A stretch of 64,000 nt of DNA, from assembly GCA_911728455.2 (NCBI GenBank), contig OU452232.1, positions 3,294,501 through 3,358,500 on the forward strand, in the 5' to 3' direction. The notes under the pieces were generated by a model, which saw nothing but the letters and a program-made list of their open reading frames with translations, ran no database searches and was not told the DNA's origin. The position numbers were made by a program, and so were the translations under genes. This stretch comes from Marthasterias glacialis. Its lineage: Eukaryota; Echinodermata; Asteroidea; Forcipulatida; Asteriidae. This document shows positions 11,069 through 24,106 of the stretch, one piece after another. The stretch's first letter is position 1, and each line of letters opens with the position of its first letter.

Positions 11069-12960
11069 CGAACAAAAACAGAGGGTCTTCGGACTTGAGT
11101 CCGAACACCCAAAAAAAAACGCCGAAAAAAGAAGTCGGCAGCGCCATGGCCAATAACTCCAGAAATAATGGGGCTAGAGAAAGAATTTCTTGTACCTGCA
11201 GGTAGCTGCCATAATCCTCCGTCCGAACATTTGGTTTTCGCGGCCACCCAAGGCCATCTTCCGCCTTGAAACCACCAGAGAACGGGGCTGCTCCGAATGC
11301 GCTTCAAACACCTGTCTAATGGCACTTTTGTACACGAAGCTGTAACAGAGTGAAAACAAGACTTAGCAACGGCTCTATCTCCCAAAGTATTGGCGGAAAA
11401 CTGACAAGTCTGACACTGTTGAAAAGCCCTGCTCATGGGCTTTCCGAAAATGCCGGTGTTGGGGTTGTGGGATAAACAGGGAGGATGCCAGGGACCGCGG
11501 AGTGAGGACACCCCGAACATGTTCAGTGCATACGGCCATGCTCTGTGTACGTCAACAATAGCCAAGGCCGGTACGTGTGTGCTGGACTGAAGCCAGCAAA
11601 AAAAAAAAAAAAAAAAAAAAACGCCGAAAAAAGAAGTCGGCAGCGCCATGGCCAATAACTCCAGAAATAATGGGGCTAGAGAGAAATGTTTTGGACCTGC
11701 AGGTAGCTGCCATAGTCCTGCATCCGAAAATCCGGTTTTCCCGGCCAGCCAAGGCCATCTTCCGCCTTGAAACTACCCGAGAACGGGGCTGCTCCGAATG
11801 TGCTTCAAACACCTGTCTAATGGCACTTTTGTACACGAAGCTGTAACAGAGTGAAAACAAGACTAAGCAACGGCTCTATCTCCCAAAGTATTGGCGGAAA
11901 ACTGACAAGTCTAACACTGTTGGAAAGCCCTGCTCATGGGCTTTCCGAAAATGCCGGTCTTGGGGTTGTGGAATAAACAGGTAGGATGCCAGGGACCGCG
12001 GAGTGAGGACACCCCGAACATGTTCAGTGCATACGGCCATGCTCTGTGTACGTCAACACTAGCCAAAGCCGGTACGTGTAAGCTGGACTGAAGCCAGCAA
12101 AAAACCAAAAAAAAAAAAAAAAAACGCCGAAAAAAGAAGTCGGCAGCGCCATGGCCAATAACTCCAGAAATAATCGGGCTAGAGAGAAATTTCTTGTACC
12201 TGCAGGTAGCTGCCGTAGTCCTGCATCCGAAAATCCGGTTTTCCCGGCCAGCCAAGGCCATCTTCCGCCTTGAAACTACCCGAGAACGGGGCTGCTCCGA
12301 ATGTGCTTCAAACACCTGTCTAATGGCACTTTTGTACACGAAGCTGTAACAGAGTGAAAACAAGACTAAGCAACGGCTCTATCTCCCAAAGTATTGGCGG
12401 AAAACTGACAAGTCTAACACTGTTGGAAAGCTCTGCTCATGGGCTTTCCGAAAATGCCGGTCTTGGGGTTGTGGGATAAACAGGTAGGATGCCAGGGACC
12501 GTGGAGTGAGGACACCTCGAACATGTTCAGTGCATACGGCATTGCTCTGTGTACGTCAACAATAGCCAAGGCCGGTACGTGTGTGCTGGACTGAAGCCAG
12601 CAAAAAAATAAAAAAAAAAAAAAAAACGCCGAAAAAAGAAGTCGGCAGCGCCATGGCCAATAACTCCAGAAATAATGGAGCTAGAGAGACATTTCTTGTA
12701 CCTGCAGGTAGCTGCCATAATCCTGCATCCGAACATTTGGTTTTCCCGGCCACCCAAGGCCATCTTCCGCCTTGAAACCACCAGAGAACGGGGCTGCTCC
12801 GAATGCACTTCAAACACCTGTCTAATGGCACTTTTGTACACGAAGCTGTAACAGAGTGAAAACAAGACTTAGCAACGGTTTTATCTCCCAAAGTATTGGC
12901 GGAAAACTGACAAGTCTGACACTGTTGGAAAGCCCTGCTCATGGGCTTTCCGGAAATGCC

Positions 12961-15200
12961 GGTCTTAGGGTTGTGGAATAAACAGGTAGGATGCCAGGGA
13001 CCGCGGAGTGAGGACACCCCGAACATGTTCAGTGCATACGGCCATGCTCTGTGTACGTCAACAATAGCCAAGGCCGGTACGTGTGTGCTGGACTGAAGCC
13101 AGCAAAAAAAAAAAAAAAAAAAAAAAAACGCCGAAAAAAGAAGTCGGCAGCGCCATGGCCAATAACTCCAGAAATAATGGGGCTAGAGAGAAATTTATTG
13201 TACTTGCAGGTAGCTGCCATAGTCCTGCATCCGAAAATCCGGTTTTTCCGGCCAGCCAAGACCATCTTCCGCCTTGAAACTACCAGAGAACGGGGCTGCT
13301 CCGAATGCGCTTCAAACACCTGTCTAATGGCACTTTTGTACACGAAGCTGTAACAGAGTGAAAACAAGACTTAGCAACGGCTCTATCTCCCAAAGTAATG
13401 GCGGAAAACTGACAAGTCTGACACTGTTGGAAAGCCCTGCTCATGGGCTTTCCGAAAATGCCATAGTCCTGCATCCGACAATCCGGATTTCCCGGCCAGC
13501 CAAGACCATCTTCCGCCTTGAAACTACCAGAGAACGGGGCTGCTCCGAATGCGCTTCAAACACCTGTCTAATGGCACTTTTGTACACGAAGCTGTAACAG
13601 AGTGAAAACAAGGCTTAGCAACGGCTCTATCTCCCAAAGTAATGGCGGAAAACTGACAAGTCTGACACTGTTGGAAAGCCCTGCTCATGGGCTTTCCGAA
13701 AATGCCGGTCTTGGGGTTGTGGAATAAACAGGGAGGATGCCAGGGACCGCGGAGTGAGGACACCCCGAACATGTTCAGTGCATACGGCCATGCTCTGTGT
13801 ACGTCAACAATAGCCAAGGCCGGTACGTGTGTGCTGGACTGAAGCCAGCAAAAAAGAAAAAAAAAAAAAACGCCGAAAAAAGAAGTCGGCAGCACCATGG
13901 CCTATAACTCCAGAAATAATCGGGCTAGAGAGAAATTTCTTGTACCTGCAGGTAGCTGCCATAGTCCTGCATCCGAAAATCCGGTTTTTCTGGCCAGCCA
14001 AGACCATCTTCCGCCTTGAAACTACCAGAGAACGGGGCTGCTCCGAATGCGCTTCAAACACCTGTCTAATGGCACTTTTGTACACGAAGCTGTAACAGAG
14101 TGAAAACAAGACTTAGCAACGGCTCTATCTCCCAAAGTAATGGCGGAAAACTGACAAGTCTGACACTGTTGGAAAGCCCTGCTCATGGGCTTTCCGGAAA
14201 TGCTGGTCTTAGGGTTGTGGAATAAACAGGTAGGATGCCAGGGACCGCGGAGTGAGGACACCCCGAACATGTTCAGTGCATACGGCCATGCTCTGTGTAC
14301 GTCAACAATAGCCAAGGCCGGTACGTGTGTGCTGGACTGAAGCCAGCAAAAAAAAAAAAAAAAAAAAAAAAACGCCGAAAAAAGAAGTCGGCAGCGCCAT
14401 GGCCAATAACTCCAGAAATAATGGGGCTAGAGAGAAATTTATTGTACTTGCAGGTAGCTGCCATAGTCCTGCATCCGAAAATCCGGTTTTTCCGGCCAGC
14501 CAAGACCATCTTCCGCCTTGAAACTACCAGAGAACGGGGCTGCTCCGAATGCGCTTCAAACACCTGTCTAATGGCACTTTTGTACACGAAGCTGTAACAG
14601 AGTGAAAACAAGACTTAGCAACGGCTCTATCTCCCAAAGTAATGGCGGAAAACTGACAAGTCTGACACTGTTGGAAAGCCCTGCTCATGGGCTTTCCGAA
14701 AATGCCATAGTCCTGCATCCGACAATCCGGATTTCCCGGCCAGCCAAGACCATCTTCCGCCTTGAAACTACCAGAGAACGGGGCTGCTCCGAATGCGCTT
14801 CAAACACCTGTCTAATGGCACTTTTGTACACGAAGCTGTAACAGAGTGAAAACAAGGCTTAGCAACGGCTCTATCTCCCAAAGTAATGGCGGAAAACTGA
14901 CAAGTCTGACACTGTTGGAAAGCCCTGCTCATGGGCTTTCCGAAAATGCCGGTCTTGGGGTTGTGGAATAAACAGGGAGGATGCCAGGGACCGCGGAGTG
15001 AGGACACCCCGAACATGTTCAGTGCATACGGCCATGCTCTGTGTACGTCAACAATAGCCAAGGCCGGTACGTGTGTGCTGGACTGAAGCCAGCAAAAAAG
15101 AAAAAAAAAAAAACGCCGAAAAAAGAAGTCGGCAGCACCATGGCCTATAACTCCAGAAATAATGGGGCTAGAGAGAAATTTCTTGTACCTGCAGGTAGCT
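12961..15200 (+). repeat. 1,244-bp block duplication inside the satellite
   Basis: Private variants recur at an offset of 1,244 bp: a shortened unit (junction AATGCCATAGTCC at about 13458 and 14702), the stop-changing TTATTGTACTTGCAGG variant (13195, 14439) and GCACCATGGCCTATAAC (13892, 15135). The shortened unit joins two copies of the word GCC, consistent with deletion between short homologies before the block was duplicated. Similarity fades around 15200. Confidence 0.8.
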
Positions 15201-15969
15201 GCCATAGTCCTGCATCCGACAATCCGGTTTTCCCGGCCAGCCAAGACCATCTTCCGCCTTGAAACTACCAGAGAACGGGGCTGCTCCGAATGCGCTTCAA
15301 ACACCTGTCTAATGGCACTTTTGTACACGAAGCTGTAACAGAGTGAAAACAAGGCTTAGCAACGGCTCTATCTCCCAAAGTAATGGCGGAAAACTGACAA
15401 GTCTGACACTGTTGGAAAGCCCTGCTCATGGGCTTTCCGAAAATGCCGGTCTTGGGGTTGTGGGATAAAGAGGGAGGATGCCAGGGACCGCGGAGTGAGG
15501 ACACCCCGAACATGTTCAGTGCATACGGCCATGCTCTGTGTACGTCAACAATAGCCAAGGCCGGTACGTGTGTGCTGGACTGAAGCCAGCAAAAAAAAAA
15601 AAAAAAAAAAAAAAACGCCGAAAAAAGAAGTCGGCATCGACATGGACAATCACTCCAGAAATAATGGGGCTAGAGAGAAATTTCTTGTACCTGCAGGTAG
15701 CTGCCATAGTCCTGCATCCGACAATCCGGTTTTCCCGGCCAGCCAAGACCATCTTCCGCCTTGAAACTACCAGAGAACGGGGCTGCTCCGAATGCGCTTC
15801 AAACACCTGTCTAATGGCACTTTTGTACACGAAGCTGTAACAGAGTGAAAACAAGGCTTAGCAACGACTCTATCTCCCAAAGTAATGGCGGAAAACTGAC
15901 AAGTTTGGCACTGTTGGAAAGCCCTGCTCATGGGCTTTCCGAAAATGCCGGTCTTGGGGTTGTGGAATA

Positions 15970-18900
15970 AACAGGGAGGATGCCACGGACCGTGGAGTGA
16001 GGACACCCCGAACATGTTCAGTGCATACGGCCATGCTCTGTGTACGTCAACAATAGCCAAGGCCGGTACGTGTGTGCTGGACTGAAGCCAGCAAAAAAGA
16101 AAAAAAAAAAAAACGCCGAAAAAAGAAGTCGGCAGCGCCATGGCCAATAACTCCAGAAATAATGGGGCTAGAGAGAAATTTCTTGTACCTGCAGGTAGCT
16201 GCCATAGTCCTGCATCCGAAAATCCGGTTTTTCCGGCCAGCCAAGGCCATCTTCCGCCTTGAAACTACCAGAGAACGGGGCTGCTCCGAATGCGCTTCAA
16301 ACACCTGTCTAATGGCACTTTTGTACACGAAGCTGTAACAGAGTGAAAACAAGACTTAGCAACGGCTCTATCTCCCAAAGTAATGGCGGAAAACTGACAA
16401 GTCTGACACTGTTGGAAAGCCCTGCTCATGGGCTTTCCGAAAATGCCGGTCTTGGGGTTGTGGGATAAACAGGGAGGATGCCAGGGACCGCGGAGTGAGG
16501 ACACCCCGAACATGTTCAGTGCATACGGCCATGCTCTGTGTACGTCAACAATAGCCAAGGCCGGTACGTGTGTGCTGGACTGAAGCCAGCAAAAAAAAAA
16601 AAAAAAAAAAAAAAACGCCGAAAAAAGAAGTCGGCAGCGCCATGGCCAATAACTCCAGAAATAATCGGGCTAGAGAGAAATTTCTTGTACCTGCAGGTAG
16701 CTGCCATAGTCCGGCATCCGAAAATCCGGTTTTTCCGGCCAGCCAAGGCCATCTTCCGCCTTAAAACTACCAGAGAACGGGGCTGCTCCGAATGCGCTTC
16801 AAACACCTGTCTAATGGCACTTTTGTACACGAAGCTGTAACAGAGTGAAAACAAGACTTAGCAACGGCTCTATCTCCCAAGGTAATGGCGGAAAACTGAC
16901 AAGTTTGACACTGTTGGAAAGCCCTGCTCATGGGCTTTCCGAAAATGCCGGTCTTGGGGTTGTGGGATGAACAGGTAGGATGCCAGGGACCGCGGAGTGA
17001 GGACACCCCGAACATGTTCAGTGCATACGGCCATGCTCTGTGTACGTCAACAATAGCCAAGGCCGGTACGTGTGTGCTGGACTGAAGCCAGCAAAAAAAA
17101 AAAAAAAAAAAAAAAAAACGCCGAAAAAAGAAGTCGGCAGCGCCATGGACAATAACTCAAGAAATAATGGGGCTAGAGAGAAATTTCTTGTACCTGCAGG
17201 TAGCTGCCATAGTCCTGCATCCGAAAATTTGGTTTTCCCGGCCAGCCAAGGCCATCTTCCGCCTTGAAACCACCAGAGAACGGGGCTGCTCCGAATGCGC
17301 TTCAAACACCTGTATAATGGCACTTTTGTACACGAAGCTGTAACAGAGTGAAAACAAGACTTAGCAACGGCTCTATCTCCCAAAGTAATGGCGGAAAACT
17401 GACAAGTCTGACACTGTTGGAAAGCCCTGCTCATGGGCTTTCCGAAAATGCCAGTCTTGGGGTTGTGGGATAAACAGGGAGGATGCCAGGGACCGCGGAG
17501 TGAGGACACCCCGAACATGTTCAGTGCATACGGCCATGCTCTGTGTACGTCAACAATAGCCAAGGCCGGTACGTGTGTGCTGGACTGAAGCCAGCAAAAA
17601 AAAAAAAAAAAAAAAAAAAACGCCGAAAAAAGAAGTCGGCAGCGCCATGGCCAATAACTCCAGAAATAATGGGGCTAGAGAGAAATTTGTTGTACCTGCA
17701 GGTAGCTGCCATAGTCCTGCATCCGAAAATTTGGTTTTCCCGGCCAGCCAAGGCCATCTTCCGCCTTGAAACCACCAGAGAACGGGGCTGCTCCGAATGC
17801 GCTTCAAACACCTGTCTAATGGCACTTTTGTACACGAAGCTGTAACAGAGTGAAAACAAGACTTAGCAACGGCTCTATCTCCCAAAGTATTGGCGGAAAA
17901 CTGACAAGTATGACACTGTTGGAAAGCCCTGCTCATGGGCTTTCCGAAAATGCCGGTCTTGGGGTTGTGGGTAAACAGGGAGGATGCCAGGGACCGCGGA
18001 GTGAGGACACCCCGAACATGTTCAGTGCATACGGCCATGCTCTGTGTACGTCAACAATAGCCAAGGCCGGTACGAAGGTGCTGGACTGAAGCCAGCAAAA
18101 AAAACAAAAAAAAAAAACGCCGAAAAAAGAAGTCGGCAGCGCCATGGCCAATAACTCAAGAAATAATGAGGCTAGAGAGAAATGTCTTGTACCTGCAGGT
18201 AGCTGCCATAGTCCTGCATCCGAAAATTTGGTTTTCCCGGCCAGCCAAGGCCATCTTCCGCCTTGAAACTACCAGAGAACGGGGCTGCTCCGAATGCGCT
18301 TCAAACACCTGTCTAATGGCACTTTTGTACACGAAGCTGTAACAGAGTGAAAACAAGACTTAGCAACGGCTCTATCTCCCAAGGTAATGGCGGAAAACTG
18401 ACAAGTTTGACACTGTTGGAAAGCCCTGCTCATGGGCTTTCCGAAAATGCCGGTCTTGGGGTTGTGGAATAAACAGGGAGGATGCCACGGACCGTGGAGT
18501 GAGGACACCCCGAACATGTTCAGTGCATACGGCCATGCTCTGTGTACGTCAACAATAGCCAAGGCCGGTACGTGTGTGCTGGACTGAAGCCAGCAAAAAA
18601 GAAAAAAAAAAAAACGCCGAAAAAAGAAGTCGGCAGCGCCATGGCCAATAACTCCAGAAATAATGGGGCTAGAGAGAAATTTCTTGTACCTGCAGGTAGC
18701 TGCCATAGTCCTGCATCCGAAAATCCGGTTTTTCCGGCCAGCCAAGGCCATCTTCCGCCTTGAAACTACCAGAGAACGGGGCTGCTCCGAATGCGCTTCA
18801 AACACCTGTCTAATGGCACTTTTGTACACGAAGCTGTAACAGAGTGAAAACAAGACTTAGCAACGGCTCTATCTCCCAAAGTAATGGCGGAAAACTGACA

Positions 18901-20970
18901 AGTCTGACACTGTTGGAAAGCCCTGCTCATGGGCTTTCCGAAAATGCCGGTCTTGGGGTTGTGGGATAAACAGGGAGGATGCCAGGGACCGCGGAGTGAG
19001 GACACCCCGAACATGTTCAGTGCATACGGCCATGCTCTGTGTACGTCAACAATAGCCAAGGCCGGTACGTGTGTGCTGGACTGAAGCCAGCAAAAAAAAA
19101 AAAAAAAAAAAAAAACGCCGAAAAAAGAAGTCGGCAGCGCCATGGCCAATAACTCCAGAAATAATGGGGCTAGAGAGAAATTTCTTGTACCTGCAGGTAG
19201 CTGCCATAGTCCGGCATCCGAAAATCCGGTTTTTCCGGCCAGCCAAGGCCATCTTCCGCCTTAAAACTACCAGAGAACGGGGCTGCTCCGAATGCGCTTC
19301 AAACACCTGTCTAATGGCACTTTTGTACACGAAGCTGTAACAGAGTGAAAACAAGACTTAGCAACGGCTCTATCTCCCAAGGTAATGGCGGAAAACTGAC
19401 AAGTTTGACACTGTTGGAAAGCCCTGCTCATGGGCTTTCCGAAAATGCCGGTCTTGGGGTTGTGGGATAAACAGGTAGGATGCCAGGGACCGCGGAGTGA
19501 GGACACCCCGAACATGTTCAGTGCATACGGCCATGCTCTGTGTACGTCAACAATAGCCAAGGCCGGTACGTGTGTGCTGGACTGAAGCCAGCAAAAAAAA
19601 AAAAAAAAAAAAAAAAAACGCCGAAAAAAGAAGTCGGCAGCGCCATGGACAATAACTCAAGAAATAATGGGGCTAGAGAGAAATTTCTTGTACCTGCAGG
19701 TAGCTGCCATAGTCCTGCATCCGAAAATTTGGTTTTCCCGGCCAGCCAAGGCCATCTTCCGCCTTGAAACCACCAGAGAACGGGGCTGCTCCGAATGCGC
19801 TTCAAACACCTGTATAATGGCACTTTTGTACACGAAGCTGTAACAGAGTGAAAACAAGACTTAGCAACGGCTCTATCTCCCAAAGTAATGGCGGAAAACT
19901 GACAAGTCTGACACTGTTGGAAAGCCCTGCTCATGGGCTTTCCGAAAATGCCAGTCTTGGGGTTGTGGGATAAACAGGGAGGATGCCAGGGACCGCGGAG
20001 TGAGGACACCCCGAACATGTTCAGTGCATACGGCCATGCTCTGTGTACGTCAACAATAGCCAAGGCCGGTACGTGTGTGCTGGACTGAAGCCAGCAAAAA
20101 AAAAAAAAAAAAAAAAAAAAACGCCGAAAAAAGAAGTCGGCAGCGCCATGGCCAATAACTCCAGAAATAATGGGGCTAGAGAGAAATTTGTTGTACCTGC
20201 AGGTAGCTGCCATAGTCCTGCATCCGAAAATTTGGTTTTCCCGGCCAGCCAAGGCCATCTTCCGCCTTGAAACCACCAGAGAACGGGGCTGCTCCGAATG
20301 CGCTTCAAACACCTGTCTAATGGCACTTTTGTACACGAAGCTGTAACAGAGTGAAAACAAGACTTAGCAACGGCTCTATCTCCCAAAGTATTGGCGGAAA
20401 ACTGACAAGTATGACACTGTTGGAAAGCCCTGCTCATGGGCTTTCCGAAAATGCCGGTCTTGGGGTTGTGGGATAAACAGGGAGGATGCCAGGGACCGCG
20501 GAGTGAGGACACCCCGAACATGTTCAGTGCATACGGCCATGCTCTGTGTACGTCAACAATAGCCAAGGCCGGTACGAAGGTGCTGGACTGAAGCCAGCAA
20601 AAAAAACAAAAAAAAAAAACGCCGAAAAAAGAAGTCGGCAGCGCCATGGCCAATAACTCAAGAAATAATGAGGCTAGAGAGAAATGTCTTGTACCTGCAG
20701 GTAGCTGCCATAGTCCTGCATCCGAAAATTTGGTTTTCCCGGCCAGCCAAGGCCATCTTCCGCCTTGAAACTACCAGAGAACGGGGCTGCTCCGAATGCG
20801 CTTCAAACACCTGTCTAATGGCACTTTTGTACACGAAGCTGTAACAGAGTGAAAACAAGACTTAGCAACGGCTCTAGCTCCCAAAGTAATGGCGGAAAAC
20901 TGACAAGTATGACACTGTTGGAAAGCCCTGCTCATGGGCTTTCCGAAAATGCCGGTCTTGGGGTTGTGGG
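15970..20970 (+). repeat. 2.5-kb (five-unit) block duplication inside the satellite
   Basis: Unit-specific variants recur at an offset of 2,500 bp: GCCACGGACCGTGG (15983, 18486), GTCCGGCATCCG (16709, 19210), CATGGACAATAACTCAAG (17143, 19643), CCTGTATAATGG (17310, 19810) and TACGAAGGTGCTGG (18071, 20572). Five successive units were therefore copied as a block. The GAAGGTGC type then repeats further at about 21071 and 21570, showing continued amplification. Confidence 0.85.
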
Positions 20971-23090
20971 ATAAACAGGGAGGATGCCAGGGACCGCGGA
21001 GTGAGGACACCCCGAACATGTTCAGTGCATACGGCCATGCTCTGTGTACGTCAACAATAGCCAAGGCCGGTACGAAGGTGCTGGACTGAAGCCAGCAAAA
21101 AAAACAAAAAAAAAAACGCCGAAAAAAGAAGTCGGCAGCGCCATGGCCAATAACTCCAGAAATAATGGGGCTAGAGAGAAATTTGTTGTACCTGCAGGTA
21201 GCTGCCATAGTCCTGCATCCGAAAATTTGGTTTTCCCGGCCAGCCAAGGCCATCTTCCGCCTTGAAACCACCAGAGAACGGGGCTGCTCCGAATGCGCTT
21301 CAAACACCTGTCTAATGGCACTTTTGTACACGAAGCTGTAACAGAGTGAAAACAAGACTTAGCAACGGCTCTATCTCCCAAAGTATTGGCGGAAAACTGA
21401 CAAGTATGACACTGTTGGAAAGCCCTGCTCATGGGCTTTCCGAAAATGCCGGTCTTGGGGTTGTGGGATAAACAGGGAGGATGCCAGGGACCGCGGAGTG
21501 AGGACACCCCGAACATGTTCAGTGCATACGGCCATGCTCTGTGTACGTCAACAATAGCCAAGGCCGGTACGAAGGTGCTGGACTGAAGCCAGCAAAAAAA
21601 ACAAAAAAAAAAAAAACGCCGAAAAAAGAAGTCGGCAGCGCCATGGCCAATAACTCAAGAAATAATGAGGCTAGAGAGAAATGTCTTGTACCTGCAGGTA
21701 GCTGCCATAGTCCTGCATCCGAAAATTTGGTTTTCCCGGCCAGCCAAGGCCATCTTCCGCCTTGAAACTACCAGAGAACGGGGCTGCTCCGAATGCGCTT
21801 CAAACACCTGTCTAATGGCACTTTTGTACACGAAGCTGTAACAGAGTGAAAACAAGACTTAGCAACGGCTCTAGCTCCCAAAGTAATGGCGGAAAACTGA
21901 CAAGTCTGACACTGTTGGAAAGCCCTGCTCATGGGCTTTCCGAAAATGGCGGTCTTGGGGTTGTGGGATAAACAGGAAGGATGCCAGGGACCGCGGAGTG
22001 AGGACACCCCGAACATGTTCAGTGCAAACGGCCATGCTCTGTGTACGTCAACAATAGCCAAGGCCGGTACGTGTGTGCTGGACTGAAGCCAGCAAAAAAA
22101 AAAAAAAAAAAAAAAAAACGCCGAAAAAAGAAGTCGGCAGCGCCATGGCCAATAACTCCAGAAATAATGAGGCTAGAGAGAAATTTCTTGTACCTGCAGG
22201 TAGCTGCCATAGTCCTGCATCCGAAAATTTGGTTTTTCCGGCCAGCCAAGGCCATCTTCCGCCTTGAAACTACCAGAGAACGGGGCTGCTCCGAGTGCGC
22301 TTCAAACACCTGTCTAATGGCACTTTTGTACACGAAGCTGTAACAGAGTGAAAACAAGACTTAGCAACGGCTCTATCTCCCAAAGTAATGGCGGAAAACT
22401 GACAAGTCTGACACTGTTGGAAAGCCCTGCTCATGGGCTTTCCGAAAATGCCGGTCTTGGGGTTGTGGAATAAACAGGGAGGATGCCAGGTACCGCGGAG
22501 TGAGGACACCCCCAACATGTTCAGTGCATACGGCCATGCTCTGTGTACGTCAACAAAAGACAAGGCCGGTACGTGTGTGCTGGACTGAAGCCAGCAAAAA
22601 AAAAAAAAAAAAAAAAACGCCGAAAAAAGAAGTCGGCAGCGCCATGGCCAATAACTCCAGAAATAATGGGGCTAGAGAGAAATTTCTTGTACCTGCAGGT
22701 AGCTGCCATAGTCCTGCATCCGAAAATCCGGTTTTCCCGGCCAGCCAAGGCCATCTTCCGCCTTGAAACCACCAGAGAACGGGGCTGCTCCGAATGCGCT
22801 TCAAACACCTGTCTAATGGCACTTTTGTACACGAAGCTGTAACAGAGTGAAAACAAGACTTAGCAACGGCTCTATCTCCCAAAGTATTGGCGGAAAACTG
22901 ACAAGTCTGACACTGTTGGAAAGCCCTGCTCATGGGCTTTCCGAAAATGCCGGTCTTGGGGTTGTGGGATAAACAGGGAGGATGCCAGGGACCGCGGAGT
23001 GAGGACACCCCGAACATGTTCAGTGTATACGGCCATGCTCTGTGTACGTCAACAATAGCCAAGGCCGGTACATGTGTGCTGGACTGAAGC

Positions 23091-23121
<31 letters not shown>

Positions 23122-24106
23122 CGCCGAAAAAAGAAGTCGGCAGCGCCATGGCCAATAACTCCAGAAATAATGGGGCTAGAGAGAAATTTCTTGTACCTGC
23201 AGGTAGCTGCCATAGTCTTGCATCCGAAAATTTGGTTTTCCCGGCCAGCCAAGGCCATCTTCCGCCTTAAAACCACCAGAGAACGGGGCTGCTCCGAATG
23301 CGCTTCAAACACCTGTCTAATGGCACTTTTGTACACGAAGCTGTAACAGAGTGAAAACTAGACTTAGCAACGGCTCTATCTCCCAAAGTAATGGCGGAAA
23401 ACTGACAAGTCTGACACTGTTGGAAAGCCCTGCTCATGGGCTTTCCGAAAATGCCGGTCTTGGGATTGTGGGATAAACAGGGAGGATGCCAGGGACCGCG
23501 GAGTGAGGAAACCCCGAACATGTTCAGTGCATACGGCCATGCTCTGTGTACGTCAACAATAGCCAAGGCCGGTACGTGTGTGCTGGACTGAAGCCAGCAA
23601 AAAAAAAAAAAAAAAAAAAAAAAACGCCGAAAAAAGAAGTCGGCAGCGCCATGGCCAATAACTCCAGAAATAATGGGGCTAGAGAGAAATTTCTTGTACC
23701 TGCAGGTAGCTGCCATAGTCTTGCATCCGAAAATTTGGTTTTCCCGGCCAGCCAAGGCCATCTTCCGCCTTAAAACCACCAGAGAACGGGGCTGCTCCGA
23801 ATGCGCTTCAAAAACCTGTCTAATGGCACTTTTGTACACGAAGCTGTAACAGAGTGAAAACAAGATTTAGCAACGGCTCTATCTCCCAAAGTAATGGCGG
23901 AAAACTGACAAGTCTGACACTGTTGGAAAGCCCTACTCATGGGCTTTCGGAAAAAGCCGGTTTTGGGGTTGTGGGATAAACAGGGAGGATGCCAGGGACC
24001 GCGGAGTGAGGACACCCCGAACATGTTCAGTGCATACGGCCATGCTCTGTGTACGTCAACAATAGCCAAGGCCGGTACGTCTGTGCTGGACTGAAGCAAG
24101 CAAAAA

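Larger units (their letters stand above)
7844..11110 (+). mobile_element. element 1: hairpin-ended non-autonomous element, HINE-like
   Basis: The 5' end is CTAGACATGAA followed by a perfect hairpin (TTTTTGTTC, loop CAA, GAACAAAAA; 7855-7875) and the block GGGTGTTCGG (7878-7887). The 3' end is a 28-nt hairpin (11083-11110; 11 of 12 pairs, loop TTGA) whose last ten bases, CCGAACACCC, are the exact reverse complement of that 5' block. Between them lie a minisatellite (about 8110-9080), a 1.3-kb cargo shared with element 3, a further copy of the core motif, a GAA microsatellite and an A-run. No transposase or helicase frame is present. Architecture fits Helentron-associated non-autonomous elements as described in insects and oysters; this class call is inference. 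It lies within a satellite A-tract. Confidence 0.75.
11111..24106 (+). repeat. satellite array block 2 (about 26 units)
   Basis: All units are in the same orientation with spacing close to 500 bp. The block starts in an A-run directly after element 1 and ends in the A-tract directly before element 2, so it is in phase with blocks 1 and 3. A-tract length and interruptions vary from unit to unit. Two shortened units that lack the A-tract and about half the core occur near 13463 and 14707 as part of a duplicated block. Units near the right end carry CAAG instead of CCAG before the A-tract (24096). Confidence 0.95.
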
